In this document: one piece after another, positions 1 through 7,969 of the stretch
How positions within the stretch are numbered: position 1 is the first letter of the stretch
Layout: every line of letters begins with the position of its first letter
DNA from: Paenibacillus tianjinensis
GTDB taxonomy: Bacteria; Bacillota; Bacilli; Paenibacillales; Paenibacillaceae
Direction of reading: 5' to 3'
Assembly (NCBI RefSeq): GCF_017086365.1
Contig: NZ_CP070969.1
Span: 930,001-994,000 of the forward strand
Length of the DNA: 64,000 nt
Program-made: the position numbers and the translations under genes
The notes under the pieces: model-generated
What the model saw: the letters and a program-made list of their open reading frames with translations, nothing else
The model's database searches: none
Told to the model about the DNA's origin: nothing

Positions 1-302
1 TTTTTTGTGTCCAAATCTCCCTGAATCTAACACGGTGATGTATGGGGATTTAAAGATTTTAGTAATGAAATAACGGGCTGCGTCGGCTAAGCTTCCATCT
101 ATTGAGAAAATTTACCAGTCGTATGGTACTAAAGTATACCATGATGCCCCCCTTACGGACCGAACCGACTCACACGAAAGTGAAGATTAAAGTAATGGTA
201 GGAGCCATGTGGCAACTCGTACTGCTTGATAGAATTAAAGCAAGATATCTGAAACTTTCATGATTGCTTTCAGAATGCAACTAATGCGGAAGGAGGGTTA
301 CT
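1..302 (+). promoter_or_regulatory. Structured 5' leader of the EPS operon
   Basis: This is a 302-base stretch without a gene, directly before the first EPS gene. It holds several possible RNA helices: a hairpin with arms ATGGTAC and GTATACCAT around 124-142, a short TCAC/GTGA hairpin near 170-182, GCCA/TGGC near 203-213, a distant GTCGG (82-86)/CCGAC (165-169) pairing, and AAAGCAA (237-243)/TTGCTTT (264-270). The last one competes with TTGC/GCAA pairing just before the ribosome binding site GGAAGGAGGG (288-296). I could not match it to a named riboswitch class. No convincing sigma-A promoter was identified; the true transcription start may lie left of the window. Confidence 0.4.
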
Positions 303-1043
303 GTGGAAAAGACGATTTTAGATTACATTAACCTGATTAAGAAGAGGTTGTGGTTGATAACGGTGTTTGTATTAATCTCCTGTGCTACCACCTTCTACAT
401 CAGCAAGAACTTCGTTGTACCCGTCTACTCCGCCTCCGGACAACTGCTGGTCAACAATACTGCAAATGTACCCGAGAGCAATAATCTCAACAACTTGAAC
501 TTCAGCCTTAACCTCATCGAGAGCTACAAGGAAATTATGAAGTCCCCCACGATTATGAAGAGTGTTGTAGCCGACCATCCGGAGTTTGGCCTTACAGAAG
601 ATCAGCTGGCTGCGAAGCTGCAGGTAAAGACCTCCGAGAAAAGCCAGGTCATCAATCTCAGTGTAGAAGATGAAAGTTACAGCAAGGCGGCAAATATTGT
701 AAACGCGGTTTCGCAAAGCTTCATCCGCAGCCTTCCAACGCTAATGAAGCTGGACAATGTAACATTCCTGACTCCGGCTGATCCGGCTGATGTACCGGCG
801 GCAACCAACGGCAGTTTCGTAATGAACCTGATTATCAGCTTTGTTGTCTCATTGATGGCCGCAATCGGGATTATCCTGCTGCTGGAAACACTCAATGGAA
901 CACTCCGCACCGAGAAGGAAGCCGAATTCGATCTGGGACTGCCGGTCATTGCCAGCATCCCGACGATCCGCAAACGTGATCTCGGCAAAGCGGCAAACGC
1001 TAAGGCAAGAGTAGGGGAGGGCGCTTATGTTACGGCCGAATAA
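303..1043 (+). CDS. Wzz/YveK-type chain-length regulator, tyrosine-kinase modulator
   Basis: A 246-residue membrane protein that would set EPS chain length and activate the partner kinase. It has the layout of the Wzz/CapA family: a short cytoplasmic N-terminus, a membrane segment at about residues 17-34 (LWLITVFVLISC), an extracellular domain of about 130 residues, and a second membrane segment at about 172-194 followed by a cytoplasmic tail. The tail starts with the typical TLRTEKEAE / LGLPVIASIP region seen before the kinase domain in fused proteins. Translation starts at GTG 303, six bases after a very strong GGAAGGAGGG. The next gene overlaps it by 17 bases, so modulator and kinase are translationally coupled, as usual in Firmicutes where the two functions are split. 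Confidence 0.88.
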   Translation: MEKTILDYINLIKKRLWLITVFVLISCATTFYISKNFVVPVYSASGQLLVNNTANVPESNNLNNLNFSLNLIESYKEIMKSPTIMKSVVADHPEFGLTEDQLAAKLQVKTSEKSQVINLSVEDESYSKAANIVNAVSQSFIRSLPTLMKLDNVTFLTPADPADVPAATNGSFVMNLIISFVVSLMAAIGIILLLETLNGTLRTEKEAEFDLGLPVIASIPTIRKRDLGKAANAKARVGEGAYVTAE

Positions 1044-1668
1044 AAGTTTAATTGCGGACCTGAACCCGTCTTCGCATATCTCTGAATCCTTCCGCTCGCT
1101 TCGTACCTATATCCGCCAGCTTGGGCTGGCTGGAGGGAGCGGCGGACAGGTACTTCTCTTTACTTCAGCCGAAGGAGGAGAAGGCAAGACGACGATTCTG
1201 TCCAACCTCGCTGTTTCTTTTGTCCAGGACGGCAAAAGAGTCGCTGTTGTTGACTGCAACCTGCGCCATCCCGGACTTCATAATGTATTCGAGGTGGAAG
1301 GCAGCCAAGGACTTGCTGCTTACTTAAGCGGACAGGAGGAAGCCAAGGATATTGCCGTCTACGGGAACCTTGCCAATCTGGCGGTTATTCCAGCCGGTAT
1401 TACCCGTGTCAGTCCTCCGGATCTGCTCGGCAGCGACAAAATGGCCGCTCTGCTGGATGAGCTGAAGGCGAGCTTCGATCTGATCCTGCTTGACTCTCCG
1501 CCGGCGGTGGAATTCAGTGATGCACGGATTCTGGCACCGCTATCCGATGGTGTAATCCTCGTGGCAAGACACGGGAAGACCAAACGTGAAGCAGTCCGCA
1601 AGCTGAAGGTGCTTATGGAACAGACCGGTTCGAAAATTCTTGGCATCGCCATGAATCAGGCTAAATAG
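1027..1668 (+). CDS. CpsD/CapB-type BY-kinase (capsular tyrosine kinase)
   Basis: A 213-residue cytoplasmic P-loop protein of the bacterial tyrosine kinase (BY-kinase) family, which works with the preceding membrane modulator to control Wzx/Wzy polymer assembly. Visible motifs: Walker A SAEGGEGKTT (residues 47-56), Walker A' VAVVDCNLRHP (about 72-82, with Asp76) and Walker B LILLDSPP (about 152-159). The Walker A' motif has Cys-Asn where the family usually has Ala-Asp. The protein ends at NQAK and carries no C-terminal tyrosine cluster, which is the usual autophosphorylation site of these kinases, so regulation may differ. Start ATG 1027 lies inside the upstream gene with AGGGGAGGGC before it. 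No partner phosphatase (CpsB/YwqE type) is in the window. Confidence 0.85.
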   Translation: MLRPNKSLIADLNPSSHISESFRSLRTYIRQLGLAGGSGGQVLLFTSAEGGEGKTTILSNLAVSFVQDGKRVAVVDCNLRHPGLHNVFEVEGSQGLAAYLSGQEEAKDIAVYGNLANLAVIPAGITRVSPPDLLGSDKMAALLDELKASFDLILLDSPPAVEFSDARILAPLSDGVILVARHGKTKREAVRKLKVLMEQTGSKILGIAMNQAK

Positions 1669-1712
1669 AGTTTTCAAAGTTATCCCACCAAACTTTATAG
1701 GAGGTAAGTGCG

Positions 1713-2603
1713 ATGAAAAAGGTAAAGAAGGTAATTATCCCTGCAGCAGGACTAGGAACGCGCTTCCTGCCTGCGACAAAGGCCATGCCTAAGGAAATGC
1801 TTCCCATCATCAACAAACCGACCATTCAGTATATCGTGGAAGAAGCTATTGCTTCCGGTATCGAGGATATCATCATCGTTACCGGTAAGGGAAAGCGGGC
1901 GATCGAAGATCACTTCGACAACGCCTTCGAATTGGAGTCCCGGCTCCTGGAAGACGGCAAGCTGGAGCTGCTTAAAGAAGTTCAACGTTCCTCTAAAGTG
2001 GAAATACACTATATCCGGCAAAAAGAACCAAAGGGTCTCGGACATGCGGTTTGGTGTGCAAGACGGTTTATCGGAGACGAGCCTTTCGGCGTAATGCTGG
2101 GGGATGATATCGTAACCGGAAAAACGCCATGCCTCAAGCAGCTGATCGATCAATACGAAGAAACACAAAATTCGGTGATCGGGGTTCAGGAGATTCCGGA
2201 TGAATTCACCAACCGCTACGGGATTATCGAACCGGATCTTCAGGACGGACGGCTCTACCGGGTTAACAATTTTGTTGAGAAGCCGGCGCTGGGTACAGCA
2301 CCATCCAATCTGGCAATCATGGGACGTTACGTATTTACTCCAAAAATCTTTAAATATCTGGACCTGCAGGAAAAGGGTGCCGGAGGCGAAATTCAGCTTA
2401 CGGATGCCATCCAGAAGCTGAATCAGAGCGAACGGGTATATGCCTACAACTTTGATGGTACGAGATACGATGTCGGCGAACGGCTCGGTTACATTTTGAC
2501 TACGCTGGAATTTGCACTTCAGAGCGACGACCTGCGCTATCCGGTGATGGATGCGATGGCGGAATGGCTCAGCAAAGCCGGACAAATCACTCTTAGCAGC
2601 TAA
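1713..2603 (+). CDS. galU: UTP-glucose-1-phosphate uridylyltransferase
   Basis: A 296-residue cytosolic enzyme that makes UDP-glucose from UTP and glucose 1-phosphate. The nucleotidyltransferase signature [20 protein letters not shown] is at residues 11-30, and the family motifs [30 protein letters not shown] and YDVGERLGY follow at the expected positions. Length is normal for GalU/GtaB. It starts at ATG 1713 after ATAGGAGGTAAG, 44 bases behind the kinase gene, so it belongs to the same operon. In this locus its product feeds glucosyltransferases directly and the UDP-glucose dehydrogenase encoded at 13939, giving UDP-glucuronate. Confidence 0.95.
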   Translation: MKKVKKVIIPAAGLGTRFLPATKAMPKEMLPIINKPTIQYIVEEAIASGIEDIIIVTGKGKRAIEDHFDNAFELESRLLEDGKLELLKEVQRSSKVEIHYIRQKEPKGLGHAVWCARRFIGDEPFGVMLGDDIVTGKTPCLKQLIDQYEETQNSVIGVQEIPDEFTNRYGIIEPDLQDGRLYRVNNFVEKPALGTAPSNLAIMGRYVFTPKIFKYLDLQEKGAGGEIQLTDAIQKLNQSERVYAYNFDGTRYDVGERLGYILTTLEFALQSDDLRYPVMDAMAEWLSKAGQITLSS

Positions 2604-2667
2604 TCCAACCTGCGTATGCTTTAACAAAGCAAATTTGTACCTAAACATTTAGGAGGAATGAGGAGAA

Positions 2668-3360
2668 ATGAGCATGCAAAAACTGCCGGAAGACTATGAG
2701 GCCGTCCTGCCGAAACTTTACATGCTGCATGCCAAAGAAGGAAGTAAAGATATGGATTCCTATCTGGTAATGAAGCGGATTATCGACGTCTTTTTCTCCG
2801 CTCTTGGCCTTCTCGTACTACTGCCGCTCTTCGCTCTTGTGGCCATCCTGATCAAGCTGGAAGACCCCAAAGGCAAAGTGTTCTTCCGGCAAACCCGGGT
2901 AGGCAAAGACGAAAAGCTGTTTCCCATGTATAAATTCAGATCCATGGTCTCCAATGCCGAGGAGCTGAAAGCGAATCTGATGGCCTATAACGAAGTGAGC
3001 GGTGCAATGTTCAAGATCAAAAATGATCCCCGCATCACACGGATCGGAAGATTCCTGCGCAAGACTAGCATCGATGAACTGCCTCAGCTCTGGAACGTGC
3101 TGATGGGCCATATGAGTCTTGTTGGTCCCCGTCCTCCGCTCGTTGAAGAGGTGGCGCAGTACACGGATTACGACAAACAGCGGCTGCTGGTTACACCGGG
3201 ATGCACAGGATACTGGCAGGTTAACGCCAGAAACAGTGTCGGTTTCGATGAAATGGTGCAGCTCGATCTGACCTATATTTCTATCCGGAGCACGATGCTG
3301 GACCTCAAGATCATTTTTAAAACCGGCCTGATGCTGCTCGGTTCCAAAGACGCTTATTAA
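2668..3360 (+). CDS. Undecaprenyl-phosphate sugar-1-phosphate transferase (EPS-initiating)
   Basis: A 230-residue membrane enzyme of the bacterial sugar transferase family (PF02397 type), which starts repeat-unit assembly by moving a sugar phosphate from a nucleotide sugar onto undecaprenyl phosphate. There is one hydrophobic re-entrant or membrane helix at about residues 37-61, then the catalytic core: FFRQTRVGKDEK, MYKFRSM, the DPRITRIGRFLRKTSIDELP block with the catalytic Asp-Glu pair, and SLVGPRPP. The C-terminal PGCTGYWQVNARN block is also typical. It is the short, one-domain form without the N-terminal four-helix region of WbaP/ExoY relatives. Start ATG 2668 is preceded by AGGAGGAATGAGGAG; an ATG two codons later is a possible alternative. 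The sugar specificity (Glc or Gal) cannot be read from sequence alone. Confidence 0.9.
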   Translation: MSMQKLPEDYEAVLPKLYMLHAKEGSKDMDSYLVMKRIIDVFFSALGLLVLLPLFALVAILIKLEDPKGKVFFRQTRVGKDEKLFPMYKFRSMVSNAEELKANLMAYNEVSGAMFKIKNDPRITRIGRFLRKTSIDELPQLWNVLMGHMSLVGPRPPLVEEVAQYTDYDKQRLLVTPGCTGYWQVNARNSVGFDEMVQLDLTYISIRSTMLDLKIIFKTGLMLLGSKDAY

Positions 3361-3385
3361 AATTATGGGAATTGGGTGATAGCCG

Positions 3386-4321
3386 ATGACTGAGTACGGA
3401 CACGTCCCTAAGATTTCCATTATTATCTGCACTTATAACAGGTCGGCTTTACTGGTTAAGACGCTCCAGTCTCTAATCACACTGGAGAACCTGCAGGAGG
3501 CTGAGATCATTGTCGTGGATAACAGCTCCACAGATGACTCGGCAGCCGCCATTAAAGGCTTTATTGAGGCTCATGGTGCAGAAATGGATATCCGTTATCT
3601 TCTGGAGCCGGTACAGGGATTGTCGGCGGCCCGGAATACAGGGATTCTGGCTTCCAAATCGCAAATCATTGCCTTTCTCGATGATGACGCGATACCTTGC
3701 CGGAATTGGATTACCACAATCATCAATACATTTGATGAAAGGCCGGAAGTCATGGCCATGGGCGGAAAAGTCGCCCCCATCTTCGAAAGCAAGCGCCCGG
3801 ACTGGCTGATTAAGCCGTTCGAGCTGCCGTACACTATCGTTGATCTGGGCGGCAAGGTCAGGGAATATCCGAAGCGGCTGCATCCTTGCGGAGCCAATAT
3901 GGCGATGCGCAAACCCGCGTTCAATATCAGCCTGTTCCCGCTGGATCTCGGAAGAAAAGGGGATTCCCTTATCTCCGGTGAAGAGACGTGGCTGTTCGGC
4001 CAACTGCAGAAAGAAGGGCACACCATCCTTTATCATCCGCAGATGGCCGTCGAGCATTTCGTAGCGGCAGGGCGCCTGACGGAAGATTGGATTATGAAAA
4101 GGTATTACAGTCAAGGCATCTCCAACGCCATGAAAAGCGAAGGGGTAAAAGGAAATCTGCTCCTGCTCGGAAAGACAGCTGCCAAAGTAGTGTATATCCT
4201 GGCGGACTCGGTGCTATCCAGAAGCCAGGGCAGAAAACTTTTGAACAAATGCCGGCTGGAGAGCATTCGTGGAACTCTTCATATGTTCTGGAACCGGAAG
4301 AGGGAATCTGCAGCGGGGTGA
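3386..4321 (+). CDS. Glycosyltransferase, family 2 (GT-A fold)
   Basis: A 311-residue cytosolic or membrane-associated glycosyltransferase that would add one sugar to the lipid-linked EPS repeat unit. The N-terminal GT2 core is clear: SIIICTYNRSALLVKTLQSL, IVVDNSSTDDS, GLSAARNTGI, and the metal-binding motif FLDDDAIP at about residues 98-105. Later, GEETWLFGQL fits the GT2 catalytic ED(E)xxL region. It starts at ATG 3386 with GGGTGAT upstream, 25 bases after the initiating transferase and 9 bases before the following polymerase-like gene. Donor and linkage cannot be inferred. Confidence 0.87.
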   Translation: MTEYGHVPKISIIICTYNRSALLVKTLQSLITLENLQEAEIIVVDNSSTDDSAAAIKGFIEAHGAEMDIRYLLEPVQGLSAARNTGILASKSQIIAFLDDDAIPCRNWITTIINTFDERPEVMAMGGKVAPIFESKRPDWLIKPFELPYTIVDLGGKVREYPKRLHPCGANMAMRKPAFNISLFPLDLGRKGDSLISGEETWLFGQLQKEGHTILYHPQMAVEHFVAAGRLTEDWIMKRYYSQGISNAMKSEGVKGNLLLLGKTAAKVVYILADSVLSRSQGRKLLNKCRLESIRGTLHMFWNRKRESAAG

Positions 4322-4330
4322 GGGAAGACA

Positions 4331-5644
4331 ATGACTAATTTTGAGTGGGGCTCCAAAATGAACGCTTTGCCATACGGAATGCTCTACCTCGTGTCCGCAC
4401 TGTTCCTGGGGACAGCAGTCATTTACCAGCCGGCAATTGCGGTAGCGGCCGTACTCCTGATTATTTTGCTGGTTGTCTCCATTTCACGACCCGAGCTGAT
4501 CAGTTATTTCGTTCTGCTGACGACGGCCATCTCCATCAATTTCCTGTACGACGGCAGCATGTTCGGAATTGAAATCCTCTCGCTTTACAAGCTGGTGATC
4601 CTGGTGCTTCTGGTGCCCTGCATTCTGGTAAACGGACTGAAGTTCAAGCTTAGTCCTCCTCTATGGGCCATGCTGGGACTGGTGCTTATCACCTTCGGCT
4701 TCTCCATCTGGCTGCCGGAGATGAGCTCCTCAATTGCCGTAAAAGCCTTCATCGGATTATCGCTTCCCTTCGTATTTCTCCTGATCAACTGGAAGAAAGA
4801 GGTGGCAGAGAAGCAAATCCGCATCATCGCCATGCTGCCGCTGGTCAGTGTGCTGGCGGGAGTGCTGCTGCAGGTGGCTCATCTGCATGCTTTTCTCGAC
4901 ATCGAGTTCACGGGCGCTGTACGGATACAGGGGGCGAACATTCCGGCGCATTTGGCGATGCTGGCCTTCATGGGTATAGGCATCTCATTTATTGAGATTA
5001 AACGCAGTCCGCAGCATATCCGTTATTTCTACATCATGCTGGCGCTGAACTTTCTGATTCTGATCGGAACAGGAACGCGCGGACCTATATTAGCCCTGGT
5101 GCTGATGATTCTTTATTATTTCTACGACATCTCACGCCAGTACTTAAAAGGCAAAACGCAGTATCTGATTCCACTGCTATGTTCAGTGATGTTGATCTTA
5201 TCGGCAGTTTATCTGCAGCTGGATAACATCAAGAAACGTTCCTTTGAACGGACAACTGAAACGGGGGTTGACCTGTCGGGGCGGGCGGAGGCCTGGGAGT
5301 ACTTCCTGAATAAAGCGGCAGATTCCCCTTGGTCGGGAAGAGGACTGGGAGCAGTTACGGTCGCGAATGACGGGACGCTCTATAAAGGCTTTGTGGTTCC
5401 CCATAATGAGTACATCCGGTTTTACTTCGATGGAGGGTATATCGGCGCTATACTGCTGCTGCTTTCCTTATTGGCTGTGTTTCTTCTGGTTTACAGAGCT
5501 TTGGCACCGCCGGTCAAACCTTACTATCTGCTCTTTATAGCAGCGTTTCTTATTTATTCTTTCTCCGACAACACGCTGTCGACGGTCCAATCCATTATTC
5601 CGTTCTGTTGGTACCTGAACTGCCTGTATCGATCTTCACAGTAG
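4331..5644 (+). CDS. O-antigen polymerase/ligase-like membrane protein (Wzy type)
   Basis: A 437-residue protein with about ten hydrophobic segments and a large outside loop, the layout of Wzy_C (O-antigen polymerase/ligase) proteins. The loop region carries GTGTRGPILALV, the conserved SGRAEAWEYFLNKA stretch and GLGAVTV with VVPHNEYIRFYFDGG, in which the His-Asn-Glu (HNEY) motif is the family hallmark. It would join repeat units at the outer face of the membrane. Start ATG 4331 overlaps closely with the preceding GT2 (9-base gap, GAGGGAAGAC upstream). A second protein of the same family is encoded at 6476, so this one could be the polymerase and the other a ligase, or the reverse. Confidence 0.83.
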   Translation: MTNFEWGSKMNALPYGMLYLVSALFLGTAVIYQPAIAVAAVLLIILLVVSISRPELISYFVLLTTAISINFLYDGSMFGIEILSLYKLVILVLLVPCILVNGLKFKLSPPLWAMLGLVLITFGFSIWLPEMSSSIAVKAFIGLSLPFVFLLINWKKEVAEKQIRIIAMLPLVSVLAGVLLQVAHLHAFLDIEFTGAVRIQGANIPAHLAMLAFMGIGISFIEIKRSPQHIRYFYIMLALNFLILIGTGTRGPILALVLMILYYFYDISRQYLKGKTQYLIPLLCSVMLILSAVYLQLDNIKKRSFERTTETGVDLSGRAEAWEYFLNKAADSPWSGRGLGAVTVANDGTLYKGFVVPHNEYIRFYFDGGYIGAILLLLSLLAVFLLVYRALAPPVKPYYLLFIAAFLIYSFSDNTLSTVQSIIPFCWYLNCLYRSSQ

Positions 5645-5673
5645 GCCGACTCCCCACAAAAAGAAGTGATACG

Positions 5674-6447
5674 ATGAACCAAGTTAACATGTTCGATGTC
5701 AATTTCGATAATTATGATTTCATGGATTTGCTTGAGTATATCGACAAAACGATTCAGGAAAGGAACCAGTCCTACATCCTGACCTGCAACGTCGATCATG
5801 TGATCAAGCTCCGTAAAGACAAAGAGTTCCAAACCGTTTATTCCGAAGCAGGCGCTGTAGTAGCGGATGGAATGCCGCTGATCTGGGCTTCCAAAATGCT
5901 CGGCAAACCGCTGAAGCAGAAAGTATCCGGCGCGGATCTCTTCAGCCGTCTGGGCAATGCCTTCGAGCAGAGGAAATACCGCCTGTTCTTCCTTGGCTCA
6001 GCTGAAGGTGTACCTGAGCGGGCTACCCAGAATCTAAAAGCGGCTTATCCGGATATGAACATCGTCGGCTGCTATTCCCCTTCCTACGGCTTCGAGCATA
6101 ACGAAGAGGAGAACCGGCGTATCATCCAGATGCTGACAGACAGCCGACCGGATATCGTATTTGTCGGTGTGGGTGCGCCAAAGCAGGAGAAATGGATTTA
6201 CCGCCATTACACCTCTTATCAGGCGCCGATCTCGATCGGCGTGGGCGCTACCTTCGACTTTCTCTCCGGTTCGGTAAAGCGGGCGCCGAACTTTATGCAA
6301 AAGACAGGGCTCGAATGGTTCTGGCGGCTCAGCCAGGAGCCGGGACGGCTCTGGAAAAGATATCTTGTGGACGATGCCCAATTCCTGATCCTGCTGCTCA
6401 AAGAGCTGCGCAAGAAGGATAAAGTGAAGGGCAGCAGTCTTGAATGA
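5674..6447 (+). CDS. WecG/TagA/CpsF-family glycosyltransferase (GT26)
   Basis: A 257-residue GT26 enzyme, the family of N-acetylmannosaminyl and related transferases acting on undecaprenyl-linked precursors. Family motifs are VDHVIKLRKDKEF, ADGMPLIWASKMLG, KVSGADLF, FLGSAEGVPERA, and VFVGVGAPKQEKW followed by GVGATFDFLSG and RAPNFMQKTGLEWFWRL. The C-terminal RLWKRYLVDDAQFL fits the membrane-association tail. I chose ATG 5674 (MNQVNMFDVNF): the longer in-frame extension to 5608 would overlap the upstream polymerase gene and has no ribosome binding site, while AAAAAGAAGTGA precedes 5674. It probably adds a hexose or hexosaminuronate early in the repeat unit. Confidence 0.88.
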   Translation: MNQVNMFDVNFDNYDFMDLLEYIDKTIQERNQSYILTCNVDHVIKLRKDKEFQTVYSEAGAVVADGMPLIWASKMLGKPLKQKVSGADLFSRLGNAFEQRKYRLFFLGSAEGVPERATQNLKAAYPDMNIVGCYSPSYGFEHNEEENRRIIQMLTDSRPDIVFVGVGAPKQEKWIYRHYTSYQAPISIGVGATFDFLSGSVKRAPNFMQKTGLEWFWRLSQEPGRLWKRYLVDDAQFLILLLKELRKKDKVKGSSLE

Positions 6448-6475
6448 ATGACCGGAGCGGAGGTGGGAAAAGAAG

Positions 6476-7969
6476 ATGACGGACCAGAATGAAAGCAGCT
6501 TGACGCTGCTATCCCTGACCGCGGTAAGATCGGGTGCGGTTATGGCGCTGATATGTGCCATATGCCTTGGCCTTCCGCTGATGATCGGGTTCGCCAGTGC
6601 GAAACTTAGTGCTTCGAACAGCCTGCAGGGCGTGGTTCTGGCGGGAATTCTCTTTCCCGCCTTCCTGCTGGCGCTGGTGAAGCCGAAGCAGCTGCTCACC
6701 TATACACTGCTCGTATGGGCGGTGGCTCCGGAGCTGAGGCGTATCGCTGACTGGTCGGAGGGTGTGTACCATTCCGTATCCCTGCTCAGTCTGGCGCCGC
6801 TGCTGACAGGTGCACTGCTCGCGATTCCGGTGCTCAGGGAGATTCACCGGATCCGCAAGTCCTCCACCCGGATTATCCTGCTGTTCTCGGTAGCCCTGGC
6901 CTACGGTGCATTGATCGGCCTGGCCAAGAACGGTATTGGTTCAGTGTACGATCTGGCGAATTACATCGTACCGCTGCTGCTGATTCCATTCTTTGCAGTC
7001 ACGCGGTTCAATCCGAAGGATATTGACCGGCTGCTGTACACTTTTGCCAACATTGCAGTGCTGGTAGCCGTTTACGGTATCGTTCAATATCTGACCGTTC
7101 CGCCATGGGATGCCTTCTGGATGCGGAACGCCGATATGATGTCCATCGGAACCCCGTATCCTTTGGAAATCCGGGTCTTCTCCACACTGAACTCACCCGG
7201 GCCGGCCGCAACCTTCCTGGTGTTCGCACTGGTGCCGATGATTCTCGAAAAGAGATGGCAAGGCACACTGCGCTGGATCGGTGTACTGCTCGTAGTGATC
7301 TGCCTGCTGACTACGCTGGTCCGCTCCGCCTGGCTGGTGATGCTGGTGATGCTGCTGGTCTACATCGGCTCATCGCCTTCGAAGGGCAAATGGAAGGCAC
7401 TGCTCCAGCTGGCATTTGTAGCAGCAGCACTATTCTGGATCGTGCCGAAGCTTCCGGGTGCAGAGGGGCTGGTCGCCCGGATGGAGACACTTACCTCTGT
7501 GCAGGAAGACCACTCTTATAACGAACGGCTCAGCCTCTGGCAGAACATGCTGCCGATGGTCGCTTCCAACCCGGTGGGTCAGGGAATCGGCAGTGTAGGG
7601 CAAGGAACGAAGATAGGCAACGGAGGAGAACTCGGAGAATACGGCAATATGGATAACGGGTTTATCGCATTGCTGCTTACCTTCGGGGTATTGGGTGCTT
7701 TGTTCTTCTTCGGTGCACTCGGTGCAGTTATTAAACAAATTGTCAGCCGGGTAACCAGCAAGGACAGTCTCCAGCCTTATGCCAGGCTGTCGCTGGCCGC
7801 ATGGACGGGAGCGGTAGTCAGCCTGGTATCGGACAACGGCTTCCCCGGGCTTAAAGGATATCTGATCTGGATGCTGATTGGCCTGGGCCTTGGCGCTAAA
7901 GAGATTATTGAGAGCAGAAAGAAGGGGACACCACATGCAGCAGTTGAACGCGAAATCACTTCCCACTAG
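6476..7969 (+). CDS. Second O-antigen ligase/polymerase-like membrane protein
   Basis: A 497-residue multi-spanning protein with a Wzy_C-type layout: many hydrophobic segments and a large extracytoplasmic loop between roughly residues 320 and 400. The loop contains SYNERLSLWQNMLPMVASNP and GQGIGSVGQG, matching the R-x-x-x-W block of O-antigen ligases, and MDNGFIALLLTFGVLG follows where the polymerase at 4331 has its His-Asn-Glu motif. The start is ATG 6476 with GGAGCGGAGGTGG upstream. It overlaps the following flippase gene by 35 bases. Having two Wzy_C-like proteins in one EPS locus is notable because this type of organism has no lipid A-core; one copy may release or attach the polymer. Confidence 0.78.
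   Translation: MTDQNESSLTLLSLTAVRSGAVMALICAICLGLPLMIGFASAKLSASNSLQGVVLAGILFPAFLLALVKPKQLLTYTLLVWAVAPELRRIADWSEGVYHSVSLLSLAPLLTGALLAIPVLREIHRIRKSSTRIILLFSVALAYGALIGLAKNGIGSVYDLANYIVPLLLIPFFAVTRFNPKDIDRLLYTFANIAVLVAVYGIVQYLTVPPWDAFWMRNADMMSIGTPYPLEIRVFSTLNSPGPAATFLVFALVPMILEKRWQGTLRWIGVLLVVICLLTTLVRSAWLVMLVMLLVYIGSSPSKGKWKALLQLAFVAAALFWIVPKLPGAEGLVARMETLTSVQEDHSYNERLSLWQNMLPMVASNPVGQGIGSVGQGTKIGNGGELGEYGNMDNGFIALLLTFGVLGALFFFGALGAVIKQIVSRVTSKDSLQPYARLSLAAWTGAVVSLVSDNGFPGLKGYLIWMLIGLGLGAKEIIESRKKGTPHAAVEREITSH

Noticed and set aside
1..302. Assigning the EPS leader to the EAR antitermination element or a c-di-AMP riboswitch
   Set aside because: Neither consensus could be traced in the sequence; only generic hairpins are visible.
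1752..2648. A 298-codon open frame on the - strand opposite galU
   Set aside because: galU is beyond doubt on the + strand with a proper ribosome binding site. The antisense frame has no family resemblance.
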